DNA from: a filamentous cyanobacterium CCP2 | GTDB lineage: Bacteria; Cyanobacteriota; Cyanobacteriia; Elainellales; Elainellaceae | Length of the DNA stretch: 49,353 nucleotides | Reading direction: 5' to 3' | Assembly: GCA_003003615.1 (NCBI GenBank) | Contig: PVWD01000011.1 | Coordinates: 1-49,353 of the forward strand | In this document: positions 36,871 to 46,035 of the stretch, piece by piece | How the letters are laid out: each line of letters opens with the position of its first letter | Position numbering within the stretch: the first letter of the stretch is position 1 | The notes under the pieces: generated by a model | Seen by the model: only the letters and a program-made list of their open reading frames with translations | Told to the model about the DNA's origin: nothing | The model's database searches: none | Translations under genes and position numbers: made by a program

Positions 36871-38838
36871 TCAGGTTTTGGCTTCGTGGGTCTTTTCTGG
36901 AATAGAGGCGGAAGATTGGGCGTATGCTAGCCGTTTGGCAAATTGACGATGAATTTGCGATCGTTCAATACGGTTGATGACCCGCACAACTAACTCTGGC
37001 TCTACGATCGGCTTTTGCACATAATCATCTGCCCCAACAGTGAAAACTTGCCTTCGGGTTTCCGCATCCGTGTGGGCTGAAAGAATTAGAATGGGCAGTT
37101 TTGCCCACTGTGGGTCATTACGAACCACTTGGCATAGCTGAATACCGTTAATTTTTGGCATTTCAATATCCATGATTAGCACATCTGGGCAGGTCGTTGC
37201 CAATACCTCCCAAAATTGCTCTGGGTCAGCCAGAGGGATGGTGTCCAGTCCCCAAGGTGCAAGCAAATGGCCGATCGTTTCCAAAATGGACGGATCATCA
37301 TCAACGACCATCACTTTTGCCTCATTCTTTTGAGCCTGCTCCAGCACTTGGGTAACGGTATTGAAGATTTGCTCAAGGGAAGCTGGTTTTTGTAAAAAGG
37401 CTCTTCCACCCAACTGAGCCGCTTCTATTCGATCGCTAAGACTACCACGTCCCGTAAAGATTAACACCGGAATCATGGGCATTTGCTGAGCGAGCTGCCG
37501 GAGTAAGGTGAGTCCATCTTCAGTGCTGTCTGAAAATGTGAGATCTAGCAAAATGACATCAGGGTGATGCTGAGCTAGTAGAGTACGAGCCGATGTTGGA
37601 TTAGAGGCAACCTGTACATGCCAGTGCCAATGAGTTGCTGCCTGAGAAATTTGCTGGGTTAGCGTTACATCATCATCGATCAGCAAAACATGATGTTTAG
37701 TACGGGCAGAATCAGTATGGAGAGGATTTGGCTGGGTATCCTGTGAAAAATTAAGCTGAATAGAAGGCTGATTGTCTAATTCTTGATGAAGGGTTTGAAC
37801 CAGTTCCAAAAATTGCGTTTTCGCAGAACATAATGTGGTTTCTGATTGGAGTAAGATTTCAATGTCTCGTGCTAACCGAGATCCTTCATCATGTCCAAAT
37901 GTTCCAAGTGATCCGGCGAGTTTATGAGCATCTTGCTTAGCTTTGTAAAGCAGCTCTGTAGTTAGCTGATTGGTGTCAGCAGCAATGCCTACTTCTTCTA
38001 AAACCTTGACTTGCGCCAGAAAACCAGCCTTGAATTTCTGCCACAATGCTTGAATGGCGATAACTGCCTGCTGGGTGCGATCTTCTGATACGGTAACGGT
38101 TGATGCAGTTAATGCAGTAACGGTGTCCGATCGGTTGCTGAGTGCAGAACTGCTCTCAAATTTTTCTGGAGACTGTAGCCGATAACCCAGCCCATATACC
38201 GTTTCAATTAAACTTGGTTGTGCTCCAGCCGCCTTGAGCCGTTGGCGTAGACTTTTAATGTGCGCGGTGATGGTTTCTTCGCCAGGAAATTCATCCATTG
38301 ACCAAAGGCGATCGAGAATGACTCCTCGGCTGAAAACTCGACGCGGGTTCATCACAAACAGTTCAAGGAGCTGATACTCTTTAGGGGTCAGCCGCAGCAG
38401 CGTGTTGTTATAGGTAAATTCTTTAGCTCCAGGATCTAAGCGCAAAGCTCCATAGGTAATCATAGGAGACAGGGCTTGGTTCTTCCGGCGCAGTAATGCC
38501 CGAATTCGAGCCAGTAATTCCTCTAGATCAAAAGGTTTTACCAAGTAGTCGTCAGCTCCGGCATCTAATCCAGACACCCGATCGCTGCTGCTGTCATAAG
38601 CTGTTAACAGTAAAATCGGCACCTGGTAGCCCTGGGCACGAAGTTCGCGACAAAGACTGATACCATCTAAGTCGGGCAGTCCAACGTCTAGCACAATTAA
38701 GTCATACTCATAGGCTTTTGCAAGCTCTAAACCTGTCTCGCCTTTGCCCGCCGTATTGACCAAATGCCGCTGTGCTAGAAGGCTTTCAACAATTGTTGTT
38801 GCCACTGCTTCATCGTCTTCGATCAGTAAGATTTTCAT
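36871..38838 (-). CDS. Multidomain response regulator: REC-OmpR winged helix-Hpt-REC-REC
   Basis: A 655-residue regulator. REC1 (1-118) has D51 (LIVLDVGLPD) and K101. An OmpR/PhoB-type winged helix follows (about 125-225; LRLTPKEYQLLELFVMNPRR, ITAHIKSLRQRLKAAG). A histidine phosphotransfer domain (about 255-355) has H305 in DAHKLAGSLG. Two further receivers carry D432 (VILLDLTFSD) and D557 (VLIMDIEMPK). All phosphoacceptors are present, so a multistep phosphorelay could end on or pass through this DNA-binding protein. I chose the ATG at 38838; a TTG two codons upstream is the only extension. Located 99 bp downstream of sigF, same strand. Confidence 0.92.
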   Translation of the reverse strand: MKILLIEDDEAVATTIVESLLAQRHLVNTAGKGETGLELAKAYEYDLIVLDVGLPDLDGISLCRELRAQGYQVPILLLTAYDSSSDRVSGLDAGADDYLVKPFDLEELLARIRALLRRKNQALSPMITYGALRLDPGAKEFTYNNTLLRLTPKEYQLLELFVMNPRRVFSRGVILDRLWSMDEFPGEETITAHIKSLRQRLKAAGAQPSLIETVYGLGYRLQSPEKFESSSALSNRSDTVTALTASTVTVSEDRTQQAVIAIQALWQKFKAGFLAQVKVLEEVGIAADTNQLTTELLYKAKQDAHKLAGSLGTFGHDEGSRLARDIEILLQSETTLCSAKTQFLELVQTLHQELDNQPSIQLNFSQDTQPNPLHTDSARTKHHVLLIDDDVTLTQQISQAATHWHWHVQVASNPTSARTLLAQHHPDVILLDLTFSDSTEDGLTLLRQLAQQMPMIPVLIFTGRGSLSDRIEAAQLGGRAFLQKPASLEQIFNTVTQVLEQAQKNEAKVMVVDDDPSILETIGHLLAPWGLDTIPLADPEQFWEVLATTCPDVLIMDIEMPKINGIQLCQVVRNDPQWAKLPILILSAHTDAETRRQVFTVGADDYVQKPIVEPELVVRVINRIERSQIHRQFAKRLAYAQSSASIPEKTHEAKT

Positions 38839-38937
38839 ACCCAAGATGCGATCGATGATTGCTACTGCTGCCTGACATCGTGATGTCCTCCTGACACTGA
38901 TGCTATCGCATCCAGCAAGGGCTGATTTGTTCGATCG

Positions 38938-39714
38938 CTAGCTAACGGTTCCTGCCATCATCTTCTTTAAGAGTTTTAATCCTCGCTTGACACGGCGAGA
39001 AACGGTTACGGCACTAATTCCCAAACGTTCAGCCGTTTCTTTCTGGGTCAAATCGTGCAGGAAAACGAACTCCAATACTTCACGAGTGCGGTTCTCAAGT
39101 TGGATAAGAGCTTGTTGAAGACGAATTTGATCTTCCTGTGCTAGCTGAAAACTTTGATATTGGGAATCTGGAACCAGGTCGCCCAGCGAGGTAGACCCTT
39201 CATCTTCATCGCGCATGGGTGCATCCAAGCTAAGCGGAGCGCGATTACGATAGGCTAGCTTAATCTCTTGCCATTCATTAACAGAGATTTGGAGAGCTTC
39301 GGCAACTTCAGTGTCTGCGGGTTGCCGATTCAGCTTCACCTGCAACTCACGAGTGACGTTAGCGGCTTGATGTTGTAACGCTTGCCAACGACGGGGAATA
39401 CGAACGGGTGAACCTTTATCTCTTAAATAATGTTGAATTTCACCCCGGATATAGGGGATAGCAAAGGAGCTAAATGCATGACCTTTTGACACATCAAAAC
39501 GTTCGATCGCCCGAATTAGCCCCATACTACCAACTTGCAATAAATCGTCGTAGCTCTCTGTGCATTGATTAACCCAATGATGAGCTTCTTTTCTGACCAG
39601 ACCATAATTGAGTTGAACAATGCGGTTACGAAGTGTGGCAGATGGAGAATGGTAGTACTCCCGCAATAGTTGCAGGCTTTCACTTTTGAGTTCAGTAGCG
39701 ACTGGGGTAAGCAT
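38938..39714 (-). CDS. sigF: RNA polymerase sigma factor, SigF (group 3, sigma-B/F/G type)
   Basis: A 258-residue sigma factor with region 2 (YDDLLQVGSMGLIRAIERFD, AFSSFAIPYIRGEIQHYLRD), region 3 and region 4 (REVLEFVFLHDLTQKETAER, then LGISAVTVSRRVKRGLKLLK). The sequence fits cyanobacterial SigF, which in Synechocystis controls pilin genes, motility and stress functions. Linkage to hormogonium genes in this window may be chance. An 18-bp palindrome lies 61 bp upstream. Probably cotranscribed with the response-regulator genes that follow. Confidence 0.92.
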   Translation of the reverse strand: MLTPVATELKSESLQLLREYYHSPSATLRNRIVQLNYGLVRKEAHHWVNQCTESYDDLLQVGSMGLIRAIERFDVSKGHAFSSFAIPYIRGEIQHYLRDKGSPVRIPRRWQALQHQAANVTRELQVKLNRQPADTEVAEALQISVNEWQEIKLAYRNRAPLSLDAPMRDEDEGSTSLGDLVPDSQYQSFQLAQEDQIRLQQALIQLENRTREVLEFVFLHDLTQKETAERLGISAVTVSRRVKRGLKLLKKMMAGTVS

Positions 39715-39774
39715 GACGAGATCCAGTAGTATGGGGTACTAAACAGTACAGAAATTCAGCAATACTGCGTCAGG

Positions 39775-39792
39775 TCAACGGTTTACCGTTGA
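39775..39792. promoter_or_regulatory. Perfect 8-bp-arm palindrome upstream of sigF
   Basis: TCAACGGT-TT-ACCGTTGA. The arms match perfectly. Position upstream of sigF suggests an operator or a 5'-UTR hairpin; no regulator can be named. Confidence 0.35.
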
Positions 39793-40208
39793 AAGATGTT
39801 TTCCTGAACAAGTGCTGTCAAAACCTGTTGCCTAGTTATCAGATACACATAATCTGTTGATTGCGGAAGCGATCGACTCAGGAACTACCGGAACATTCAA
39901 ACAGGAACACGAAAAACGCTGTATTGCCTTCCGCTTTCAAGAAACAGGTTTCTTAACTTGCAAACTAAACTTATTCCTTTGGGCAGAGGTGTAACAACTG
40001 CATTTTCACGGAACCTCCGTCCATCGCACCCGATCGCCCTGGAGTGCGGCATCGATTTGCAAATTAATAATAGGTGAAATGTCCAACCCATCAAGCTTAT
40101 GAAGATTATGACTAACTGTTTCTTGAATTGCGGATTCTACGGAGAAGAGCGCATACTTTACTGTATTGCCTCAACGATTATATATGGGTATGGCAAATAA
40201 ATGAACGC
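39793..40208. other. Spacer between psbO and sigF
   Basis: No gene that I can support. It contains the perfect hairpin AAGAAAC-AG-GTTTCTT (39939-39954), a sequence type often repeated between cyanobacterial genes. Confidence 0.4.
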
Positions 40209-40240
40209 AAAACAAAACGGGGAAGGTTGAACACTCCCCG
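40209..40240 (-). terminator. Rho-independent terminator downstream of psbO
   Basis: Read on the minus strand: CGGGGA-(11 nt)-TCCCCG followed by TTTTGTTTT. It lies about 50 bp beyond the psbO stop. Confidence 0.75.
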
Positions 40241-40290
40241 CTTAATCATTCTTAAGTTTTTAACAACTTTTCAACCGATAGGTTGAATGC

Positions 40291-41118
40291 CTAGAAAGTC
40301 GGTTCAACCCGACCATAGAAAATCCCTTGAATCTTCACGTCTACAGGCTCTTTCCCACCCATGTCCGTATCAGAAGGTTGAATGCTTTCAAATGTTCCAG
40401 CAATTTCGCCAGTTGCACCGTTGACCTGAGCAACTTGCAAGGAAATTTCCCCGTTGCCAATTTGGAAAGATTTAAGGTTTTCCCGAACTAGTTCCTCACT
40501 ATCGGCACGAGAAGGAAGAGCAACTGCGTTATCGTAGCCTGCCGTCAAACCCCGTCCCTTGGGATCTAAAAAGTTTGATGTCCGGTAAGACGGAACTTTA
40601 AACTGACCGATAAAATCGGTTGATGTATTAATGCCTGTAAAACCAGGGCGAGTTTCTGCAACCAAATCTTTGACGGTGAAAAGGAATGGATACATTTCGC
40701 CACCAGGCAGCTTCACAGTAATGGCCTGGAAGTCAAATCCATCTTCTTCAATGAACGTCAATTTACCGTCAGAACCGACCTTCAACGTCCCACTAACCTG
40801 ATCTAAGGTCGAAGTTTGGCGAGTGAGCGGTTTACCAGCAATAAACCGAGCTTCTTGACGCTTACTTGTAGGTTCTTCCTTAACAAAAAAGCTAGTGGGT
40901 TCTAGACATAGCCCCGTAATTGTGTAACTTTCACCCGCATCAAGGGCGATCGACCCTCGACGGATTTCCTCAATTTTAGGGCAGGTGTTTGCTAGCCCCG
41001 TGCCTCGAATTTGTTCATAGGTTAACGCAGCCGTAGAATCGGGTGAACCGTCACTGCATGCGGTGAGCAAACCCAGGCACATTGCCAGGACTGCTGCAAT
41101 TAAAGCACGATACCTCAT
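40291..41118 (-). CDS. psbO: Photosystem II manganese-stabilizing protein PsbO
   Basis: A 275-residue precursor of the 33-kDa oxygen-evolving-complex protein, which stabilises the Mn4CaO5 cluster on the lumenal side. The signal peptide ends in a lipobox-like LTAC (18-21). Mature landmarks are TYEQIRGTGLANTCPKIEEI, the second cysteine of the disulfide in ITGLCLEPTSF, KEEPTSKRQEARFI and the beta-barrel end IQGIFYGRVE. I start at the ATG at 41118 with AGAGG upstream; a TTG two codons earlier is unlikely. A terminator follows at 40209. Confidence 0.96.
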   Translation of the reverse strand: MRYRALIAAVLAMCLGLLTACSDGSPDSTAALTYEQIRGTGLANTCPKIEEIRRGSIALDAGESYTITGLCLEPTSFFVKEEPTSKRQEARFIAGKPLTRQTSTLDQVSGTLKVGSDGKLTFIEEDGFDFQAITVKLPGGEMYPFLFTVKDLVAETRPGFTGINTSTDFIGQFKVPSYRTSNFLDPKGRGLTAGYDNAVALPSRADSEELVRENLKSFQIGNGEISLQVAQVNGATGEIAGTFESIQPSDTDMGGKEPVDVKIQGIFYGRVEPTF

Positions 41119-41710
41119 GATCAACCTCTAGATATCTAAGTGTGAAAACCCTACCAGTGTGATTTTAAAATTAATTGCCGATCGCCCAAAGCCCGATGCC
41201 TGAACGCCCGGTCGTTTGCAAAACAACAAGCATCGAATCTATTCTGAGGTGGAAACCCATTTGGTAGCGTGGTCACTGTCAAAAGAGCAATCGCTAAATG
41301 AGTTCCAACTCCACAGATCCGTTGCAATCCTCACATCGGCAAGTACAACCCCATCCAGAAAAAGCTGGAACGGTTTGATTATGATTCCATACTGAATTTT
41401 ACAAGACCTTGTTGCCCTTTTATCCCCACTTGCTGGTTTCTGCCTGTTCTAACCCAGAGATTTGGTCTTGGGGATTCGGCATAACCGCTACAACGGCAAC
41501 ACCTTTACCCCGTTCGCTTACCATAAGCTGGAATAAGCAATGCAAAAGCCTGACAAGCTCTAAGGTGGAATCAAGCATTAATTGAGGTATCACAGTTGAA
41601 ACTAGCTTTACAGTTGTGTGATGAACCTTTGTAGATGGGCAGCACAACGATGACAATTTCCATCGCAATTTTTAAGATACGACGCGGGTATGGTTATTTG
41701 GAGGTGGATT
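41119..41710. other. Divergent spacer between psbO and the small gene before clpP
   Basis: About 590 bp. It should hold the psbO promoter. An 82-codon minus-strand frame (41420-41668) is present, but lacks family resemblance, so I do not call it. No RNA gene recognised. Confidence 0.4.
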
Positions 41711-42049
41711 ATGAATGGTAGGTGTCCGAAAGATGGAAGGCTTCCAAGTGGGTTGCAGGCAGACTTAGACTCGATCGCCATGCTGATTCGATCGACAGCT
41801 CAATCTTATAGAAATCAAAGTCATGAGCTGCTGGCACTCCTGCGGGTTCTAGAGTCGATTCACCAGGAAGTTCGGGATGGACTCTTTCAAGACTCTCTGC
41901 CCGATAACCGCCAAGCCCTTTATGCCTTGCTGCGAGATATTGAAAACGATGGGGGATGGCCCTATATTCATCGCATGAAGCTTCAGGCGTTTTTGGCTCA
42001 GATCCCTCAAGAACCTGAAGACGATCGGACTCATCCCATCAATGATTAG
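41711..42049 (+). CDS. Conserved small protein of unknown function upstream of clpP
   Basis: A 112-residue, mostly helical soluble protein (GLQADLDSIAMLIRSTAQSY, LLALLRVLESIHQEVRDGLF, RQALYALLRDIENDGGWPYI). GGAGGT 5 bases before the ATG at 41711 is a strong ribosome site and decides this start over one at 41690. It is followed after 64 bp by clpP on the same strand. No known domain is recognised. Confidence 0.8.
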   Translation: MNGRCPKDGRLPSGLQADLDSIAMLIRSTAQSYRNQSHELLALLRVLESIHQEVRDGLFQDSLPDNRQALYALLRDIENDGGWPYIHRMKLQAFLAQIPQEPEDDRTHPIND

Positions 42050-42113
42050 CTAAAGCCCCTCGGAAGCGAGCAGAAGTCGTTAAAATAGTAGAAAAATTGG
42101 CGAAGAAGTTTGC

Positions 42114-42725
42114 ATGATTCCTACCGTTATTGAACAATCTGGTCGCGGTGAACGGGCCTTTGATATCTACTCTCGTCTACTGCGAGATCGGATCATTTTC
42201 TTAGGGCAAGCCGTTGACCAAGATCTGGCTAACTCGATTGTTGCCCAGATGTTGTATTTGGAAGCTGAAGATCCAGAGAAGGATATTTACCTTTACATTA
42301 ACTCTCCGGGTGGTTCTGTAACAGCAGGGTTGGGCATCTATGACACGATGAACCATATCCGCCCTGATGTGTGTACGATTTGTCTTGGTCTTGCGGCCAG
42401 TATGGGTGCGTTTCTTCTCAGTGCTGGAACCAAAGGTAAGCGTATGAGCCTACCCCATTCACGCATTATGATTCACCAACCGCTTGGCGGTGCCCAAGGG
42501 CAGGCAACAGATATTGAAATTCAGGCAAAAGAAATCCTGTATTTGAAGCAGCAGTTGAATCAGGCGTTGGCAAATCACACGGGGCAACCTCTGGAACGCA
42601 TTGCTGAAGATACTGAGCGGGACTTCTACATGTCTGCCCATGATGCAATGGAGTATGGCTTGATTGACCAGGTAATCGATCGGCGGGCGGCGGGCAGTCG
42701 GCCATTGGCTACGGCAGCAAGCTAG
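42114..42725 (+). CDS. clpP: ATP-dependent Clp protease proteolytic subunit
   Basis: A 203-residue ClpP with an intact catalytic triad: S96 (LAASMGAF), H121 (IMIHQPLGG) and D170 ([11 protein letters not shown]). It forms a barrel of heptameric rings fed by ClpC or ClpX. Cyanobacteria have several clpP paralogues, and the one here cannot be numbered by sequence alone. The N-terminus [20 protein letters not shown] matches the usual start. Confidence 0.96.
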   Translation: MIPTVIEQSGRGERAFDIYSRLLRDRIIFLGQAVDQDLANSIVAQMLYLEAEDPEKDIYLYINSPGGSVTAGLGIYDTMNHIRPDVCTICLGLAASMGAFLLSAGTKGKRMSLPHSRIMIHQPLGGAQGQATDIEIQAKEILYLKQQLNQALANHTGQPLERIAEDTERDFYMSAHDAMEYGLIDQVIDRRAAGSRPLATAAS

Positions 42726-42824
42726 GCTTTGGTTTGGATTGCGTTTGGCTTAGGGGATGGCAGCATGGCTCCATCTCCTTTCTATTAACTGGGTTTAATT
42801 GCCACTTCAATTTGTCTATTTCGG

Positions 42825-43784
42825 TTAGAAGGGCGAGTTGGCAGGCATTGGTTGAGATTCCAGATAATTTAAGAAATCAAGCAGTTCTGGGTCTTCAAGC
42901 TCTTGGCGCGATCGTTTGCCGTATGTCCGCTTGAGGTAGCTCCGTCCCTGGTCTACTGTCCAACTCAACCGCTTCATTTCCACACCAATCTTGGCATTGA
43001 CATCAGAGCGATCGATCACCTCTTGGCGTTGAGGCTCAGATGAGGCAGCAATCTCTTCGGATTCAGCCTTCCGTTTGGCTGATTTACCCTTGGTTGAAGT
43101 AGATTTTGCCGATTTGGTTGTTGCCGAATTCGGGGATACTTCTGGCTCTGGCGATCGTTCTTGCTCTCCTGTTATAGATTGAGTCGGCTGATAACTCTGG
43201 CGATCGGCAGTGAACTCTGCTGGCTCTGGCAGAGATGATTCAAGTGGTTCAGAGGAGCTAGACGGTTCAAAGGAGGCTGTAACAGAGCTTTCTAGATCCA
43301 GCAAAGCATCATCATCGTCATAATCTATCGAAGGGGAAGGATAGGGAGCCGGAGAGTCTGGAGTCGCGTGGGTTTGAGGGAAATCTGTTAAAGCAGGTTG
43401 AGAGCCGATCGTAGGAGCAGGAGGGGTTGAACGAGGTTGGACATCTGGTTTGGGAAGGGAAGCTGCTTCAAAAGGTGAAGGAGAAGGAATCGAGTATGCC
43501 AAACCCGCAGAGGGAATGCTGCCCGGAAATGAGCCAACCCCAAAAGCCGTAAGGGCACGGGTCTTTGCTCGATCTTCTGCCTGCTCAACGTCTGTAGCAG
43601 CGGCCATTGCAGTTGCTAGAACAACGCTTCCCACTTGAATCACTGCCCGCACCACAAAGTGATTGTCATGAATAGTGAGCAGCTCAGATGTCACACTACC
43701 AGACGGATAGCGCGTTTGAAACTGAGTTAATAGCGTTTGGATAGAGACCGAATTTGTCAGCAAGGTTAAAGACTCTTTGAACAA
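42825..43784 (-). CDS. Hypothetical protein with possible Rad52/ERF-like N-terminal domain and conserved C-terminal helix bundle
   Basis: A 319-residue protein in three parts. The N-terminal domain (about 15-85) has alternating strands (ELLTIHDNHFVVRAVIQVGS) and a helix AEDRAKTRALTAFGVG, which resembles the end of Rad52/ERF annealing-protein cores. A disordered middle (about 90-250) is rich in S, P, E and D. The C-terminus (about 260-315) is a conserved block (IGVEMKRLSWTVDQGRSYLK, RTYGKRSRQELEDPELLDFL) like the tails of phage annealing proteins. The resemblance is from pattern only. The start is TTG at 43784; no ATG is available near the N-terminus. Convergent with clpP. Confidence 0.72.
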   Translation of the reverse strand: MFKESLTLLTNSVSIQTLLTQFQTRYPSGSVTSELLTIHDNHFVVRAVIQVGSVVLATAMAAATDVEQAEDRAKTRALTAFGVGSFPGSIPSAGLAYSIPSPSPFEAASLPKPDVQPRSTPPAPTIGSQPALTDFPQTHATPDSPAPYPSPSIDYDDDDALLDLESSVTASFEPSSSSEPLESSLPEPAEFTADRQSYQPTQSITGEQERSPEPEVSPNSATTKSAKSTSTKGKSAKRKAESEEIAASSEPQRQEVIDRSDVNAKIGVEMKRLSWTVDQGRSYLKRTYGKRSRQELEDPELLDFLNYLESQPMPANSPF

Positions 43785-43917
43785 TCTTAGACAGTTTAGA
43801 CGTTAAGCTGAGAAAGAGAGGGTACTACTCTAAATTTCAGTTCCATCTTACGTGATCTACTTTTTTGACAAAGTCGGTGAGGTTCACCGATTATCTTGTA
43901 TTTAGGATTCCGCTTTA

Positions 43918-44715
43918 ATGCTAGATCAACTGCTTGAATATTCTCCAAATCTTGGTATTGATACATTGCTCCTGTTGCCCGTATTAGTGGCACTAGAGGC
44001 AGTGCTATCAGCAGACAACGCGATCGCTCTTGCAGCGATTGCCCAGGGGTTGGCTAGCCATGACCAGCAAAGGCGTGCCTTAAATTTTGGCTTGGTTATT
44101 GCGTTTTGTCTGCGAGTTGCCCTCATTTTGACTGCAACTTGGGTGCTGCAATTCTGGCAGTTTGAGTTATTAGGAGCGGCCTATTTGCTGTGGTTGGTTT
44201 ATCAGCACTTTTCACCCGATGAGCCAGATCAGCCGGAATCAGGTGAGCATCACCATAAGCCTAGATTTGCTTCTGTTTGGCAAGCCATTCCCATGATTGC
44301 GTTGACCGATCTTGCCTTTTCATTGGACAGTGTGACAACTGCGATCGCTATTTCGCGAGAAACCTGGCTGATCATTACAGGCGGTATGATTGGCGTGATT
44401 ACGCTTCGCTTCATGGCTGGTCTATTTATTCGTTGGTTAGACGAATTTGAACATTTAGAAGATGCAGGTTTTATCACCGTTGCTTTTGTGGGCTTGCGGT
44501 TGCTCCTGCGGGTCATCAACCCTGATTTTGTTCCCCCAGAATGGATCATGGTCATGCTGATCGCAGGTTTATTTGCCTGGGGCTTTTCTAAACGAACCGA
44601 ACCCGCTTCAAGTGAATCTGGCAAGGGTTCTGGTGAACTTCAACCCGCATCCCATGAAGAAGTTGAACCAAGCTCAGTGCCTTCTAAAGAACCTCAAGAA
44701 GTTTCCGCAGATTAG
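43918..44715 (+). CDS. TerC-family integral membrane protein
   Basis: A 265-residue TerC protein with about seven transmembrane segments and the family's acidic motifs in membrane helices (EAVLSADNAIALAAIAQGL and TDLAFSLDSVTTAIAISRET). TerC homologues take part in metal-ion (Mn) export or membrane-protein biogenesis; the role here is unknown. A histidine-containing loop (GEHHHK) lies between helices 3 and 4, and the cytoplasmic tail after 230 is disordered and acidic. It is convergent with ndk, with a hairpin in between. Confidence 0.92.
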   Translation: MLDQLLEYSPNLGIDTLLLLPVLVALEAVLSADNAIALAAIAQGLASHDQQRRALNFGLVIAFCLRVALILTATWVLQFWQFELLGAAYLLWLVYQHFSPDEPDQPESGEHHHKPRFASVWQAIPMIALTDLAFSLDSVTTAIAISRETWLIITGGMIGVITLRFMAGLFIRWLDEFEHLEDAGFITVAFVGLRLLLRVINPDFVPPEWIMVMLIAGLFAWGFSKRTEPASSESGKGSGELQPASHEEVEPSSVPSKEPQEVSAD

Positions 44716-44721
44716 TGAGCC

Positions 44722-44743
44722 AGGACTGAAATTGCTCAGTCCT
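44722..44743. terminator. Perfect hairpin between convergent terC-family gene and ndk
   Basis: AGGACTGA-AATTGC-TCAGTCCT: 8-bp perfect stem, 6-nt loop, 6 bp after one stop and 18 bp before the other. No T-tract on either side, so it may be a weak bidirectional terminator. Confidence 0.5.
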
Positions 44744-44761
44744 TAGCCCGCTGCAACTCGC

Positions 44762-45211
44762 TTACTCGTACAACCAGGGGGTAATGGTGGGTTGCCAGCT
44801 TGCTAACTCACTATCACTAAACCAAAGTCCAATTTCCCGTTGGGCGGTTTCAACAGCATCAGAGCCGTGAATCAGGTTGCGGCCGATGCTGACCCCATAG
44901 TCACCGCGGATCGTTCCAGGTTCAGCAGAAAGTGGGTTTGTTGCCCCAATTAGCTTACGGGCAGATGCAACTACGCCCTCACCTTCCCAGACCATTGCCA
45001 CAACCGGGCCAGAAGTAATGAAATTGACCAAACCTGCGAAAAATGGCTTGTCTTTATGAACATCGTAGTGTTTTTCTGCGAGTTCTCGGCTCACGTTCAA
45101 CAGCTTTAACCCGACCAAGGTAAAGCCTTTGGCTTCAAACCGTTGAATGATTTCTCCGACGAGTGCCCGTTGCACACCATCGGGCTTCACTGCAATGAAT
45201 GTCCGTTCCAA
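44762..45211 (-). CDS. ndk: Nucleoside diphosphate kinase
   Basis: A 149-residue NDK balancing nucleoside triphosphate pools. The active-site histidine is H115 in NLIHGSDAV; the N-terminus [15 protein letters not shown] and the ATP-site block [18 protein letters not shown] are canonical. Length typical. The gene lies 135 bp downstream of a small hypothetical gene on the same strand, but a strong terminator separates them. Confidence 0.97.
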   Translation of the reverse strand: MERTFIAVKPDGVQRALVGEIIQRFEAKGFTLVGLKLLNVSRELAEKHYDVHKDKPFFAGLVNFITSGPVVAMVWEGEGVVASARKLIGATNPLSAEPGTIRGDYGVSIGRNLIHGSDAVETAQREIGLWFSDSELASWQPTITPWLYE

Positions 45212-45288
45212 GGATGGCTCCTCAATTTTGACTAACGCCTCAGACTCCAGATTAGCCCAGAAGGTTTAAGGAATCGTTTATTTTTTGC

Positions 45289-45318
45289 AAAAAAAATGGG
45301 ACGAGCCTAGCTCACCCC
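45289..45318 (-). terminator. Rho-independent terminator downstream of the 45347-45727 gene
   Basis: Read on the minus strand: GGGGTGAGC-TAG-GCTCGTCCC (9 bp, two G-T pairs) followed by ATTTTTTTT. It separates the small gene from ndk. Confidence 0.85.
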
Positions 45319-45346
45319 AAATTTGTGAAACTTTATTCAACTGAAT

Positions 45347-45727
45347 TTAACGCTTCCGGATTTCACGCGCCATGTTGCGGAACATATCCATACTGGTGTC
45401 AGTACGACGACGATCGTTTGCCTCAGCCTGATTTGGAGCTGCTTTAGCCTCAGCGGATGGAGTGATGAAGGTCGAGGTTTCCTTCGCTTTCTCTATTGAG
45501 GAAAGGCTTTGCACGAAGGCGTTGTCTGTGCCAAATTTAGCTTTGGGAAATGTACGCCTTGTCTGCTTTGCCTGCCGCATGAACTCGATGTTACCGTAGG
45601 TTTTCGCATCATCTGAACTCAGGTAATAGGCTTCTGCCTTACCGTTGCGTTGTGGAGTGCTGTTTTGCTGCGGTTCAACATTTTCCTTTTTCTTTGAACC
45701 AAAAATTCCCCGAATAAATCCTGTCAC
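45347..45727 (-). CDS. Conserved small cyanobacterial protein of unknown function
   Basis: A 126-residue soluble, basic protein. It opens TGFIRGIFGSKKKE, has a conserved-looking core EAYYLSSDDAKTYGNIEFMR followed by QAKQTRRTFPK, a disordered alanine-rich middle, and a helical end MDMFRNMAREIRKR. No catalytic motif is visible. A strong terminator lies 29 bp after the stop, so it is a single-gene transcript unless joined from upstream. Function not recognised. Confidence 0.75.
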   Translation of the reverse strand: MTGFIRGIFGSKKKENVEPQQNSTPQRNGKAEAYYLSSDDAKTYGNIEFMRQAKQTRRTFPKAKFGTDNAFVQSLSSIEKAKETSTFITPSAEAKAAPNQAEANDRRRTDTSMDMFRNMAREIRKR

Positions 45728-46035
45728 GCTGTTCTCCTGACTATGGTTTATCGCTCTATTACATTATTGTAAGTTTTTTTAATGTTTATCAAGGAGAAAT
45801 GTTGGGTTTGAATGAAGAACTTTTCCCTTTTGATGCTGCTTTCGGTGCGATCGCCCCAGTCATAAAGGTAAACGGGTTAGACCTGATGCTAACCATAGAC
45901 TTTAAGTAATGTGATAAAGCCGGAATCCTACCCTCCTGAAGCTGTAGAACTAAGTACAGTGATACGTAAATGGGTGCTGTTTAAACGCCATTCGGTTTCA
46001 AGCACTGAAGTAGTAAATTGCGAGGTTGTCCGATC
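45728..46035. other. Divergent spacer
   Basis: About 308 bp between two small genes. Only an AT-rich hairpin TTACA-TTAT-TGTAA followed by T residues and one HIP1-like site are visible; no gene. Confidence 0.35.

Noticed and set aside
41420-41668. 82-codon minus-strand frame upstream of psbO
   Set aside because: No recognised motif or strong ribosome site; could be a real small gene, but the sequence does not support it.
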